Shown in pieces: positions 32,843-41,080 of a stretch of 48,926 nucleotides of DNA. The number at the start of each line of letters is the position of its first letter. Within the stretch, counting starts at the first letter, position 1. This stretch comes from an uncultured Bacteroidota bacterium (lineage in GTDB: Bacteria; Bacteroidota; Bacteroidia; Bacteroidales; GWA2-32-17). Made by a program: the position numbers and the translations under genes. The stretch spans positions 1 through 48,926 of the forward strand of contig CAILUD010000132.1 in NCBI GenBank assembly GCA_903837285.1, read 5' to 3'. The notes under the pieces were generated by a model that made no database searches, was not told the DNA's origin, and worked only from the letters and a program-made list of their open reading frames with translations.

Positions 32843-33832
32843 TTAAAACTTCCTAAACCCAATAATTTCTCTAACTTCATTTATTGTTTTTGTAGCACTA
32901 ACCCTTGATTTTTCTGCACCTTGATTTATTACTTTGCGTAAATAATCATTATCAGACTTCAATTCAATTATTCTCTCGCGAATTGGTGTAGTAAAATTAA
33001 TAATATCTTCTGCAAGTTGTTTTTTTAGATCACCATATCGAATTGAGCAATCGTTATATTTTTCTGTAAAAAAAGTTACAGTTTCAGATGTTGAAACAAC
33101 TTTTAAAAGTGTAAATAAATTTTTAATTGATTCAACCATTTCCTGATTTGGAACAGTAGGTCCCGCATCAGTTACAGCACGCATAACTTTTTTTCTAATT
33201 ACTTCAGGTTCGTCGGCTAAATTAACTGCGTTACCTTCCGATTTTCCCATTTTTCCAGAACCATCAAGTCCTGGTATTTTTACTAATTCTTGTCCAAAAT
33301 TATATGCAGTAGGTTCTGGAAAATAATCAACATTGTACATTCTGTTAAAACGAGCTGCAAAATTTCTTGTCATTTCTAAATGCTGTTCCTGATCTTTTCC
33401 CACAGGCACTTTTAACGCACGGTGAATAAGAATATCGGCAGCCATTAAAACAGGATAAGTTAATAATCCCGAGTTTACATTATTTGGTTGTTTTCTTGCT
33501 TTATCTTTAAAAGTTGTACAACGTTCTAGTTCGCCCATATAGGCATTCATATTTAACAAAAGATACAATTCTGGTATTTCAGGAATATCAGATTGTCGGT
33601 AAAGTGTACATTTTTCAGGATCAATTCCACAAGCTAAATATTCAACTAATACCTGTTTGGTTGTATCAAATAAATTTTCTGGAGTTGGATGAGTAGTCAG
33701 TGAATGATAATCGGCAATAAAGAAAAAGCAATTACTTTCTTCCTGCATTCTAACAAAATTTTTCATGGCACCAAAATAATTTCCAAGGTGCAAATTTCCG
33801 GTCGAGCGAATTCCGCTTAATACAATTTCCAT
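32843..33832 (-). CDS. trpS: Tryptophanyl-tRNA synthetase
   Basis: A class I aminoacyl-tRNA synthetase of 329 residues, the usual bacterial size. The HIGH-type motif is GNLHLGNYFG near residue 13, and the KMSKS-type motif is GKMGKSEGN near residue 194. GLLTYPVLMAADILIH and VPVGKDQEQHLEMTR are the usual binding-site blocks. It attaches tryptophan to tRNA-Trp. A -7 element (33847-33854) sits in the 22-nt gap to the gene upstream, so it can have its own promoter. Confidence 0.97.
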   Translation of the reverse strand: MEIVLSGIRSTGNLHLGNYFGAMKNFVRMQEESNCFFFIADYHSLTTHPTPENLFDTTKQVLVEYLACGIDPEKCTLYRQSDIPEIPELYLLLNMNAYMGELERCTTFKDKARKQPNNVNSGLLTYPVLMAADILIHRALKVPVGKDQEQHLEMTRNFAARFNRMYNVDYFPEPTAYNFGQELVKIPGLDGSGKMGKSEGNAVNLADEPEVIRKKVMRAVTDAGPTVPNQEMVESIKNLFTLLKVVSTSETVTFFTEKYNDCSIRYGDLKKQLAEDIINFTTPIRERIIELKSDNDYLRKVINQGAEKSRVSATKTINEVREIIGFRKF

Positions 33833-33846
33833 AATTTATTTTTTTA

Positions 33847-33854
33847 CAAAACTA
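33847..33854 (-). promoter_or_regulatory. Predicted -7 element for trpS
   Basis: TAGTTTTG on the minus strand, 15 nt upstream of the trpS ATG and directly behind the stop of the YqaA-like gene. Confidence 0.4.
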
Positions 33855-34295
33855 CTAAAAGAAAATATCCCACAAATATACTATTACAATATATCTTGCT
33901 AATTTTCCTGCAGTCATGAATATAGTTACTTTATAAACGTTTATTTTTAACAGTCCCAATGCCACAGCTATTATATCTCCAACTATTGGCAACCAGGTTA
34001 AAAATGCTGCCAGTCCAGTATATTTGGCAATTCTGATCTGCATTTTTTCTAATTTCTCTTTTTTAATTCTTAAATATTTTTCAATCCACGACCACTTTCC
34101 TAAATATCCCAAACCATAACTAGACATTCCTCCAAGTGTATTTCCAATAGTTGCAATGGTTATAGACCAGAAAGCATCATAACCGCCAGCAACCATACCA
34201 ACAACAACAGCATCTGAGCTAAACGGAACAATAGTAGCTGCTAAAAAAGAAGCAAAAAATAATCCGGCATAACCAAGTTCGAACCAGTAAGGCAT
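33855..34295 (-). CDS. YqaA-like DedA/VTT-family membrane protein
   Basis: A 146-residue integral membrane protein with about four hydrophobic segments. The motif FSSDAVVVGMVAGGYD, then TIATIGNTLGGMSSYGLGYLG, and later FLTWLPIVGDIIAVALGLL, are those of the short YqaA branch of the DedA/VTT (SNARE-associated) family. DedA relatives act as lipid carriers or flippases for undecaprenyl phosphate or phosphatidylethanolamine. Whether this short branch does so is not known. It sits upstream of trpS on the same strand. Confidence 0.87.
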   Translation of the reverse strand: MPYWFELGYAGLFFASFLAATIVPFSSDAVVVGMVAGGYDAFWSITIATIGNTLGGMSSYGLGYLGKWSWIEKYLRIKKEKLEKMQIRIAKYTGLAAFLTWLPIVGDIIAVALGLLKINVYKVTIFMTAGKLARYIVIVYLWDIFF

Positions 34296-34343
34296 ATTAG
34301 AATTTAGGATTTACGAATTAGGAATTATTTTTTTATCACTAAT

Positions 34344-34422
34344 GTCATTCTGTCCGCCGCGGCGGAGTATTGAAGAATCTGTTAATTCCAAAATTAGATG
34401 TTTCGCTATGCTCAACATGACA
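34344..34422. repeat. REP-like imperfect palindrome with an inserted GC dyad
   Basis: The outer arms start GTCATTCTG and end near CAACATGACA, with GAAGAATCT/AGATGTTTC inside. The left arm contains a small GC-rich self-complementary insert (TCCGCCGCGGCGGA). It is one of the family found at 1645, 5064 and 16226. Confidence 0.65.
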
Positions 34423-34458
34423 GATTCTTAACTTGTGAAAAATACACTTTGTGTTTAT

Positions 34459-34983
34459 TTATTTAGAGTTTTCTTTATTTTCAGCTTCAAATACATTACT
34501 TAAAGTTTCGCTAACAGACGGGTAAATTTGTACAATTAACTTACTTATAGGATTATATAAAAGAGAGTTATTTCTTATTTCATCTTTAAGAAATAATCCA
34601 TTTTTATCATATTTGTTTGTAAGTAGTATTACAACACTTAAAATTACAATTGTTTTAGCAGCACCAATAATTGCACCTGCAATTCTATTTGGCAAACCTA
34701 AGGCAGCAGATTTTACTAATTTATCGACACCCTTTGCAACTAAGAAAACAACAATTACAATAAGTAAAAAGGTTACTGAAAATGATATTAGCGGAACATA
34801 ATCTGATTTTATTTCAAACCATTTAGAAAGATAGCCAGCCACAAAACCCGAAAAATGAATACCTCCATATAAGCCTAGCATTAGCGCAGCCAAAGAAGCA
34901 ATTTCAATAATAAAACCTTTGGTAAATCCTTTGTAACCAAACCATAAAATGGGAATAAGCAAAACTAGATCAATAAAATTCAT
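34459..34983 (-). CDS. CvpA family membrane protein
   Basis: About 174 residues with four membrane helices (MNFIDLVLLIPILWFGYKGFTKG, then IIEIASLAALMLGLYGG, YVPLISFSVTFLLIVIVVFLV, and GAIIGAAKTIVILSVVILL). The G-F-x-K-G-F loop after the first helix and the LPNRIAGAIIGA segment are typical of CvpA. In E. coli CvpA is tied to colicin V production and to bile-salt resistance; here it is probably an envelope protein of general use. The start is the ATG at 34981-34983; the longer frame adds a polar leader. Confidence 0.87.
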   Translation of the reverse strand: MNFIDLVLLIPILWFGYKGFTKGFIIEIASLAALMLGLYGGIHFSGFVAGYLSKWFEIKSDYVPLISFSVTFLLIVIVVFLVAKGVDKLVKSAALGLPNRIAGAIIGAAKTIVILSVVILLTNKYDKNGLFLKDEIRNNSLLYNPISKLIVQIYPSVSETLSNVFEAENKENSK

Positions 34984-35062
34984 ATTAAAAATATTTTCAT
35001 CAAAAGTAGAAAGCAAAGTAGAAACAAAAAACTTTTTCTATAAATTTCACCCAAAAAATATT

Positions 35063-35070
35063 TAAGTTTG
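35063..35070 (+). promoter_or_regulatory. Predicted -7 element for the GH3-family gene
   Basis: TAAGTTTG, 22 nt upstream of the ATG at 35093. Confidence 0.45.
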
Positions 35071-35092
35071 TGTTTAAATAGAATATTATTTA

Positions 35093-36616
35093 ATGGCAAT
35101 TATTCAATCCCTAATAAGTTGGCTTCATATTAAACGAATGACTCAGATTGATTTATTTCGCAAATATCCGGTTGACGTTCAAATGGAAACAAATTATAAG
35201 TTATTAAAAAAAGCTCGCGATACCGAATGGGGTAAAAAGTATGATTTTGCAAGTATTTTTTCAATAACCGATTTTCAAAATAGAATTCCATTATCCGATT
35301 ACGAAAGTTTAACTGAAGACATAACACGGTTAAGAAAAAACGAGCAAAATATATTATGGCCATCAGAAATAAAATGGTTTGCAAAGTCATCTGGTACTAC
35401 TAACGATAAAAGTAAATATATTCCTGTTAGTCGCGAAGCTCTTGAAGATTGCCATTTTAAAGGAGGTAAAGATTTAATCGCATTATTTTCTGCTCAGCGT
35501 CCTGAATATGAGTTATTCAAAGGAAAAACACTTGGTCTGGGAGGAAGTCATCAAATAAATGATTTTAATAACGAATCATACTATGGCGATTTATCGGCAG
35601 TATTAATTCAGAATTTACCATTTTGGGCAGAATTTATGAGAACACCCAATCTTGAAATTGCATTAATGGATGAATGGGAAAGCAAAATAGAAAAGATGGC
35701 TCATGTTACCATGAAAGAAAACGTAACCAGTATTGCGGGTGTACCTTCGTGGACTTTAGTTCTTATGAAACGTATTTTAGAACTGTCGGGCAAAAAGGAT
35801 TTAACAGAAACATGGCCTAACTTAGAGGTTTTTGTTCATGGTGGTGTAAGTTTTGAACCATACAGAGAACAATTTAAAAAACTATTTCCATCTGATAAAA
35901 TGAGTTATATGGAAACATATAATGCATCCGAAGGTTTCTTTGCTATACAAGATGATTTGAATACTCACGACATGTTGTTAATGCTTGATTACGGGATTTT
36001 TTATGAGTTTATTCCAATGGAAGAATTTGGAAAAGAAAACCCAAAAGTACTTTCAATAGGTGATGTAGAAATTGGTAAAAATTATGCTATTGTTATTTCA
36101 ACAAATGCGGGACTTTGGAGATATATTATTGGCGATACTGTTAAATTCACCTCACTTTATCCCCATAAAATTGTTATAACAGGACGCACAAAACATTTTA
36201 TTAATGCATTTGGCGAAGAATTGATTATTGAAAATGCTGAACAATCAATAAAAATAGCATGCGAAAAAACACATGCTCAAATACGTGAATATACAGCTGC
36301 GCCTGTGTATATGACTGAATCATCAAAAGGAGCACACGAATGGTTATTTGAATTCTCGGAGCAACCTTCAAATATTGATTATTTTATGGAGGTTTTAGAC
36401 AATGCATTAAAATCTGTAAACTCTGATTATGAAGCGAAAAGATATAGAAATATGTCTTTAGAATTTCCTAAATGTACCATTATTCCTGAAGGAATTTTTT
36501 ACAAATGGCTAAAAGAAAAAGGAAAACTTGGCGGACAACATAAAATTCCACGATTAGCTAATCATCGCGAATACGTTGATGAGCTTATTACCCTTAAAAA
36601 CAACAGTGTTAAATGA
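35093..36616 (+). CDS. GH3-family acyl-adenylating enzyme
   Basis: A 507-residue member of the GH3 family, the ANL-type enzymes known in plants for joining amino acids to jasmonate or auxin. Characteristic segments are the N-terminal QMETNYKLLKKARDTEWGKKYDF, the ATP-binding AKSSGTTNDKSKYIPVS near residue 98, the YMETYNASEGFFA block near 272, LWRYIIGDTVKF near 343 and ITGRTKHFINAFGEELI near 362. Bacteroidota often have one such gene, but its substrate in bacteria is not established. Its stop overlaps the next ATG (ATGA), so both are made together. Confidence 0.92.
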   Translation: MAIIQSLISWLHIKRMTQIDLFRKYPVDVQMETNYKLLKKARDTEWGKKYDFASIFSITDFQNRIPLSDYESLTEDITRLRKNEQNILWPSEIKWFAKSSGTTNDKSKYIPVSREALEDCHFKGGKDLIALFSAQRPEYELFKGKTLGLGGSHQINDFNNESYYGDLSAVLIQNLPFWAEFMRTPNLEIALMDEWESKIEKMAHVTMKENVTSIAGVPSWTLVLMKRILELSGKKDLTETWPNLEVFVHGGVSFEPYREQFKKLFPSDKMSYMETYNASEGFFAIQDDLNTHDMLLMLDYGIFYEFIPMEEFGKENPKVLSIGDVEIGKNYAIVISTNAGLWRYIIGDTVKFTSLYPHKIVITGRTKHFINAFGEELIIENAEQSIKIACEKTHAQIREYTAAPVYMTESSKGAHEWLFEFSEQPSNIDYFMEVLDNALKSVNSDYEAKRYRNMSLEFPKCTIIPEGIFYKWLKEKGKLGGQHKIPRLANHREYVDELITLKNNSVK

Positions 36617-37392
36617 AAATTATATCACTAATATTTCTTTTTGTTATTTTTAATTCTTCTGACTTAATTCCCATTAAGCATTTTCCCGCAAAAGCTGAAA
36701 TTGTTTTAAGTAATACTCTTGGAAATATTTATTCGGTAAATGAAAATAATTTAATTCTTTATAATAACGAAGGACAAAAACTATTTTCATACTCAAATTC
36801 TTTTCTTGGTAATATTTCTTTTGTTGATGTATCTGATCCAATGAGAATACTTCTTTATTTTAAAGATTTTAATAAAGTAGTTTTTTTATCAAATAAATTA
36901 ACAGAAATTGGAAGTCCAATTGAATTAGACAATGCAGGTTACAGCCAGGTAAGTGCTTGCTGTACCTCAAACTCTGGAGGATTCTGGATTTTCGACTCCC
37001 AAAAATTTCAACTAATTCGTTTAAATAATAATTTGGTTGCCGACAGAGAAGGAACAATAATTCAATCAATATATAACAAAAGTGAAAATATAGCTGTAAA
37101 ACTTATAGAAGAAAGCGACCAAATTTATATGTCGATTCCACAAATAGGGATTTTAATTTTTGACAAATTTGGAGTTTATAAAAAAACAATACCTTTAATT
37201 GGCATTAAATATTTTCAAATTATTGGAGATAAAATTATTTATTTATCAGAAAACAAACTTTGCTCGTATTCACTTACCAATAACGCTGAAATTCAGACAA
37301 TTCAACTGGATTTAAAAATAAAATCAGTTTCTGTCTACAAAAACTTATTGATAGCTTTAAGCGATGATGAAATATTTATTTATAACCTATAA
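36613..37392 (+). CDS. Secreted propeller-like protein coupled to GH3
   Basis: A 259-residue protein with a signal peptide (MKIISLIFLFVIFNSSDLIP). The mature part is a series of short beta-type repeats: NIYSVNENNLILYNNEGQKLFSY, FWIFDSQKFQLIRLN, IGILIFDKFGVYKKT, KIIYLSENKLCSYSL and LLIALSDDEIFIYNL. This is what a 5- to 7-bladed beta-propeller looks like. No catalytic residue can be named. It is translationally coupled to the GH3 gene by a 4-nt overlap, a hint of a shared pathway. Confidence 0.75.
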   Translation: MKIISLIFLFVIFNSSDLIPIKHFPAKAEIVLSNTLGNIYSVNENNLILYNNEGQKLFSYSNSFLGNISFVDVSDPMRILLYFKDFNKVVFLSNKLTEIGSPIELDNAGYSQVSACCTSNSGGFWIFDSQKFQLIRLNNNLVADREGTIIQSIYNKSENIAVKLIEESDQIYMSIPQIGILIFDKFGVYKKTIPLIGIKYFQIIGDKIIYLSENKLCSYSLTNNAEIQTIQLDLKIKSVSVYKNLLIALSDDEIFIYNL

Positions 37393-37520
37393 TCAAGTTA
37401 TATCAATAAATTTCGAATATTTTAAAACTGAATTATTTAAAAATTCTCCATTTGTTAATTAAAAAAAAAATCTTGTGATAAAATAATTTGTATTTTCGGA
37501 TATTAAAAAAAGACTAAAAA

Positions 37521-38150
37521 ATGGGAATGCATATAGCCATAGCAGGCAACATTGGATCAGGTAAAACGACACTCACAGGGATGTTGGCAAAACATTACAA
37601 ATGGGAAGCACATTACGAAGATGTGGAAGATAATCCATATCTAAACGATTTTTACGAAGACATGCATCGTTGGTCTTTTAATTTGCAAATTTATTTTTTA
37701 AACAGCAGATTTAGTCAGATTGTTGAAATTCGCAAATCTGCAAAAACTGTTATTCAAGACAGAACCATTTACGAAGATGCTTTTATTTTTGCTCCAAATC
37801 TTCATTCAATGGGGTTAATGTCATCAAGAGATTTCGAGAACTATTTCACTCTTTTTAACATCATGACTTCGCTCATACAGCCTCCAGACTTGCTTATATA
37901 TCTTCGCGCATCTGTACCTAGATTAGTGGAGCAAATTCAAAGCAGAGGCAGAAAATATGAAAGTGGAATTCGGTTGGATTATCTTAAGAAATTAAATGAA
38001 CGTTACGAATCATGGATTTCTGGATATAATATTAGTAAGCTATTAGTAGTTGATATCGATAAAATTAATTTCAGTCAAAAACCCGAAGACTTAAGAGAAA
38101 TCATCAATAAAATTGATGCTGAAATTCATGGACTTTTTCCTTCAAAATAA
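37521..38150 (+). CDS. Deoxynucleoside kinase
   Basis: A 209-residue kinase that phosphorylates deoxynucleosides for salvage. Motifs: P-loop GNIGSGKTT near residue 8, YEDVEDNPYLNDFYED near 33 (substrate-binding Glu), the DRTIYEDAFIFA block near 84 (D-R-x in place of E-R-S), LIYLRASVPRLVEQIQSRGRKYE (the LID with its arginines) near 130, and IRLDYLKKLNERYESWI. The family includes dGK and dAK-type enzymes; base preference cannot be read off. It precedes the membrane protein at 38175 by 24 nt. Confidence 0.93.
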   Translation: MGMHIAIAGNIGSGKTTLTGMLAKHYKWEAHYEDVEDNPYLNDFYEDMHRWSFNLQIYFLNSRFSQIVEIRKSAKTVIQDRTIYEDAFIFAPNLHSMGLMSSRDFENYFTLFNIMTSLIQPPDLLIYLRASVPRLVEQIQSRGRKYESGIRLDYLKKLNERYESWISGYNISKLLVVDIDKINFSQKPEDLREIINKIDAEIHGLFPSK

Positions 38151-38174
38151 TTTTTAGCCTTTCCCTTTTTCTAA

Positions 38175-39548
38175 ATGATTATTAAGAACTATATTTTAAA
38201 AATATTAGAAAAAAATATTTTTGAGCATTTGTTCTTTATTTTATTAGGAATATTAGCAATAATTTTTTACAACGAAAGACTATATGCCGACTCTGGTTAT
38301 TATATTTTTAAAGTAATTAATAACGAAAACTTTTGGGTTGAACATAACCGGTACATATTAATACTTTCTCAGCTATTCCCACTTATTGCTATTAAAATCG
38401 GACTTGGATTAAAAGCTGTTTTATATACCTATTCTGTTGGTCATGTGCTTTTTTTCTATTGTATTTTTCTTATTTCTAGATATTTTTATAATGATAAAAA
38501 CGCTGGACTTTTATTAATACTAATTCAGACTTTAGGTATAATGTCTGGCTTTTTTGTGCCAATGTTTGAATTATATTACAGCACTGCATTACTAATACTT
38601 TTTACATCTATTTTATACAATTCAAATATTCGTAAAAATTTTATTATACTGGTAATTCTGGCGTTTTTTATTCTTACTGCTCATTTGTATTCTTTTGTTC
38701 TTTTTATGCTTGTTTTGGTTCTGCACGCCGAAGAATTTAAATTTAAACATATAAAATTATATCTCTTTTTTCTACTGATGATGATAGGGCTTTTTATTTT
38801 AAAAAAATATACCGCAAGCGAATACGAACAAGCAAAAACTAACGATTTTATTAATACTCTAAAAAACGGCGTTTATGATTTCGATTATATTAAATCACTT
38901 TCTGCATTTATTTGGGAATATTATAAAGAGCTACTTATTATCGAAATAATTACCTTGGGAATACTACTGTTTTCTAAAGAATTTATAAAATCATTTTTAA
39001 TTGGTTTAGCATTTATAGGTACCCTTGCTATGATAAATATATCAGGCTATGGTTTTGAACATACCCGTTATCAAGAACAGGTATACTTCCCTTTATCTTT
39101 TGTAGCTGCTTATCCATTTTTATTTTATGTAATTAAAAATAAAAACATTTTTTTTAAAATTATATTTTCTTTTGTAATTTTTATAATTATAATTTTCAGA
39201 ATAAATGGAATAACAACAGACAGTAAATATTTCTCAGGTAGGGTTCAAGAGATGGAAAGTCTTATAGAAAAAGCCAGACAAAATGGAGGCTGTAAATTTA
39301 TTGTAGATGAAAGCACTCTTAAATTTGAATCAAATTGGTCATATCCTATTGAAACAATGTTATTATCTTCAAGCAACAACAAAAATAGCCTAACAATTTG
39401 CACAAAAGAAGATATTGATTTTAATCAAAATAGAATAACCGTAACGTCGACTAAATATTTATTCAGGAAATGGGATATTTATTATATAAAATCTTTAAAT
39501 GAAAATTACTTCAAACTCGATAATAGTGAGTATAAAGATTTGAAATAA
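38175..39548 (+). CDS. Multi-spanning membrane protein, unknown function
   Basis: A 457-residue protein with about nine to ten hydrophobic helices and a C-terminal soluble tail of roughly 100 residues. The order of an N-terminal helix, the short acidic loop YADSGYYIFKVIN, many helices, then a soluble end recalls GT-C-type glycosyltransferases, which have an acidic residue in the first outer loop (here the Asp of YADSG). The match is weak, and I do not recognise the family. It lies between a deoxynucleoside kinase and a deacylase, without clear functional link. Confidence 0.7.
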   Translation: MIIKNYILKILEKNIFEHLFFILLGILAIIFYNERLYADSGYYIFKVINNENFWVEHNRYILILSQLFPLIAIKIGLGLKAVLYTYSVGHVLFFYCIFLISRYFYNDKNAGLLLILIQTLGIMSGFFVPMFELYYSTALLILFTSILYNSNIRKNFIILVILAFFILTAHLYSFVLFMLVLVLHAEEFKFKHIKLYLFFLLMMIGLFILKKYTASEYEQAKTNDFINTLKNGVYDFDYIKSLSAFIWEYYKELLIIEIITLGILLFSKEFIKSFLIGLAFIGTLAMINISGYGFEHTRYQEQVYFPLSFVAAYPFLFYVIKNKNIFFKIIFSFVIFIIIIFRINGITTDSKYFSGRVQEMESLIEKARQNGGCKFIVDESTLKFESNWSYPIETMLLSSSNNKNSLTICTKEDIDFNQNRITVTSTKYLFRKWDIYYIKSLNENYFKLDNSEYKDLK

Positions 39549-39549
39549 A

Positions 39550-40047
39550 ATGAATGGCCAGCCCGAATTATATAAAAAACTAAAAGAACTTGAAATATCT
39601 TATACATATCACGAGCATCCTCCTGCGCCTACTATTGAAATTGCAATGCAATATTGGAAAGACTTAAATGCTTCGCATTGTAAAAATTTATTTTTTAGAA
39701 ATCATAAAGGAAATAAACATTATCTGGTTATTTTAGAACATAAACAGAATCTTGATATTCATTCGTTAGAAAAAATATTAAAACAGGGTAAAATATCTTT
39801 TGCTTCGGAAAAAAGAATGATAAAATATTTGGGTTTAACTCCAGGTTCAGTTTCACCATTTGGATTAATTAACGATATTCATCATGAAGTTATAGTATTT
39901 ATTGACCAAAATCTTAAATCAAGTAAAACAATTAGTTTTCACCCAAACATTAATACCGCATCGTTAATTATTGAATTTGACGACTTTATGAATTTTTTAA
40001 CAGATTGTGGTAACTCTTTTAGATTTATAAATATGATTGAAAAATAA
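39550..40047 (+). CDS. YbaK/ProX-type aminoacyl-tRNA deacylase
   Basis: A 165-residue single-domain protein of the YbaK/INS family, which removes a wrongly attached amino acid from tRNA, often Ala from tRNA-Pro. It starts with LYKKLKELEISYTYHEHPPAPTIEIA and continues with HCKNLFFRNHKGNKHYLVILEHKQ, ISFASEKRMIKYLGLTPGSVSPFGLIND and the end block VIVFIDQNL. The conserved Lys that contacts the substrate is probably the one in CKNLFFRN. This resembles the free-standing ProX/PrdX group rather than the domain inside ProRS. It begins right after the membrane protein's stop. Confidence 0.9.
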   Translation: MNGQPELYKKLKELEISYTYHEHPPAPTIEIAMQYWKDLNASHCKNLFFRNHKGNKHYLVILEHKQNLDIHSLEKILKQGKISFASEKRMIKYLGLTPGSVSPFGLINDIHHEVIVFIDQNLKSSKTISFHPNINTASLIIEFDDFMNFLTDCGNSFRFINMIEK

Positions 40048-40053
40048 TTTAAA

Positions 40054-40083
40054 TTGACGGTATTCAGTTTTTTCTTATTTTTG
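40054..40083 (+). promoter_or_regulatory. Very close Bacteroidota promoter directly before an ATG
   Basis: TTG (40054-40056), a 19-nt spacer, and TATTTTTG (40076-40083). The ATG of the next gene begins at 40088, only 4 nt behind the -7 element, so the transcript may start at or near the initiation codon (leaderless). Confidence 0.6.
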
Positions 40084-40087
40084 AATA

Positions 40088-41080
40088 ATGATTAAAGTAT
40101 TATATACCATATTAATTGTAGCAATAATTTTATTTCAATCACCGCAATACACTATTGCTCAATCTATTCCAACAGCAGAAGAGAACATTCCATATTTGGT
40201 TACTTTTGGCAGTCAAAGCGAAATAAAATGGGGTGATGACGATTTTTGTGAAGTTTTCTTCTTTGTAATACCAACATCACAAGTTAATCCGGTTTATATT
40301 AGGGTTTATGATCCAGATTGTGGTGGAGAACTTGACGAAGCAAAAGGAGCATTTGATACTAAAACAGCTTACTCTGTTTATGGCGGAAAACGCTGTATTT
40401 CTGATCCTGACGCGCAAGGAACTGAACCTAAAGGCAACTATAAAAGTGGAAATTTACTGGCAACAAAAACCTTTGCCGAGAATATTAAATATGATAAAAA
40501 CTGGTATACATTTGGACCATTTAACCCAACCGAAGGAGAATTAAGTACTGAATATGGTGGTTATATTTTTAAGGTTATAGCACAAGGTATATCTGGCGAC
40601 GATGGAAACTTATATCGTTATTTTATAAGTACTCAGCCTGATGAAAACAAAGCTATAGAAGGAAGTAACGCTTTTACTTTCGAATACACATTTAGAATGC
40701 ATGATAATGTAAGCAACGTTTCGCATATTTATCCTTATATTACAAAAGATGTAACTTCAGTTAAGATTTTTAACTTTGATTGGGATAATGATGGTGTTAT
40801 AAGAATTATTTCTGTAGCTAAAAATGGTGCAGCTGCAAAAGTCTCTGCCGAAGGCAGTTGGGAAACAAGCACTCACATAATTGTTGCTGAAGAAAAAAAT
40901 ACTTCTCTCGATATTCAATTTGTTAAGAACAGAACTTTAGCGATAAAAAATAATAATGTTGTAATTTATGTTACTAACCAATATGGTGACCAGATGCCAT
41001 TTTTTACAGCTCCTATAGGCGGCATACCAAAATTTAAAGGAAAAATAATTGCAACTCAAATTGACAAAAAGAAAAAATAA
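40088..41080 (+). CDS. Secreted protein of unknown function, coupled to the SpoIIE sensor
   Basis: A 330-residue exported protein (signal peptide MIKVLYTILIVAIILFQSPQYTIAQ). The first half contains FFFVIPTSQVNPVYIRVYDPDCGGELDE, a jelly-roll-like look, and later GNLLATKTFAENIKYDKNWYTFGPFNPTEGE, with a few cysteines (CGG, RCISD). The end (IYVTNQYGDQMPFFTAPIGGIPKF) is beta-rich. The family is not recognised. The stop and the next ATG overlap (TAATG), so it is translated together with the 1044-residue sensor and may be its partner or ligand carrier. Confidence 0.7.
   Translation: MIKVLYTILIVAIILFQSPQYTIAQSIPTAEENIPYLVTFGSQSEIKWGDDDFCEVFFFVIPTSQVNPVYIRVYDPDCGGELDEAKGAFDTKTAYSVYGGKRCISDPDAQGTEPKGNYKSGNLLATKTFAENIKYDKNWYTFGPFNPTEGELSTEYGGYIFKVIAQGISGDDGNLYRYFISTQPDENKAIEGSNAFTFEYTFRMHDNVSNVSHIYPYITKDVTSVKIFNFDWDNDGVIRIISVAKNGAAAKVSAEGSWETSTHIIVAEEKNTSLDIQFVKNRTLAIKNNNVVIYVTNQYGDQMPFFTAPIGGIPKFKGKIIATQIDKKKK

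Noticed and set aside
36869..37069. Minus-strand frame of 66 codons
   Set aside because: It lies antisense within the secreted propeller-like gene, without promoter or domain.
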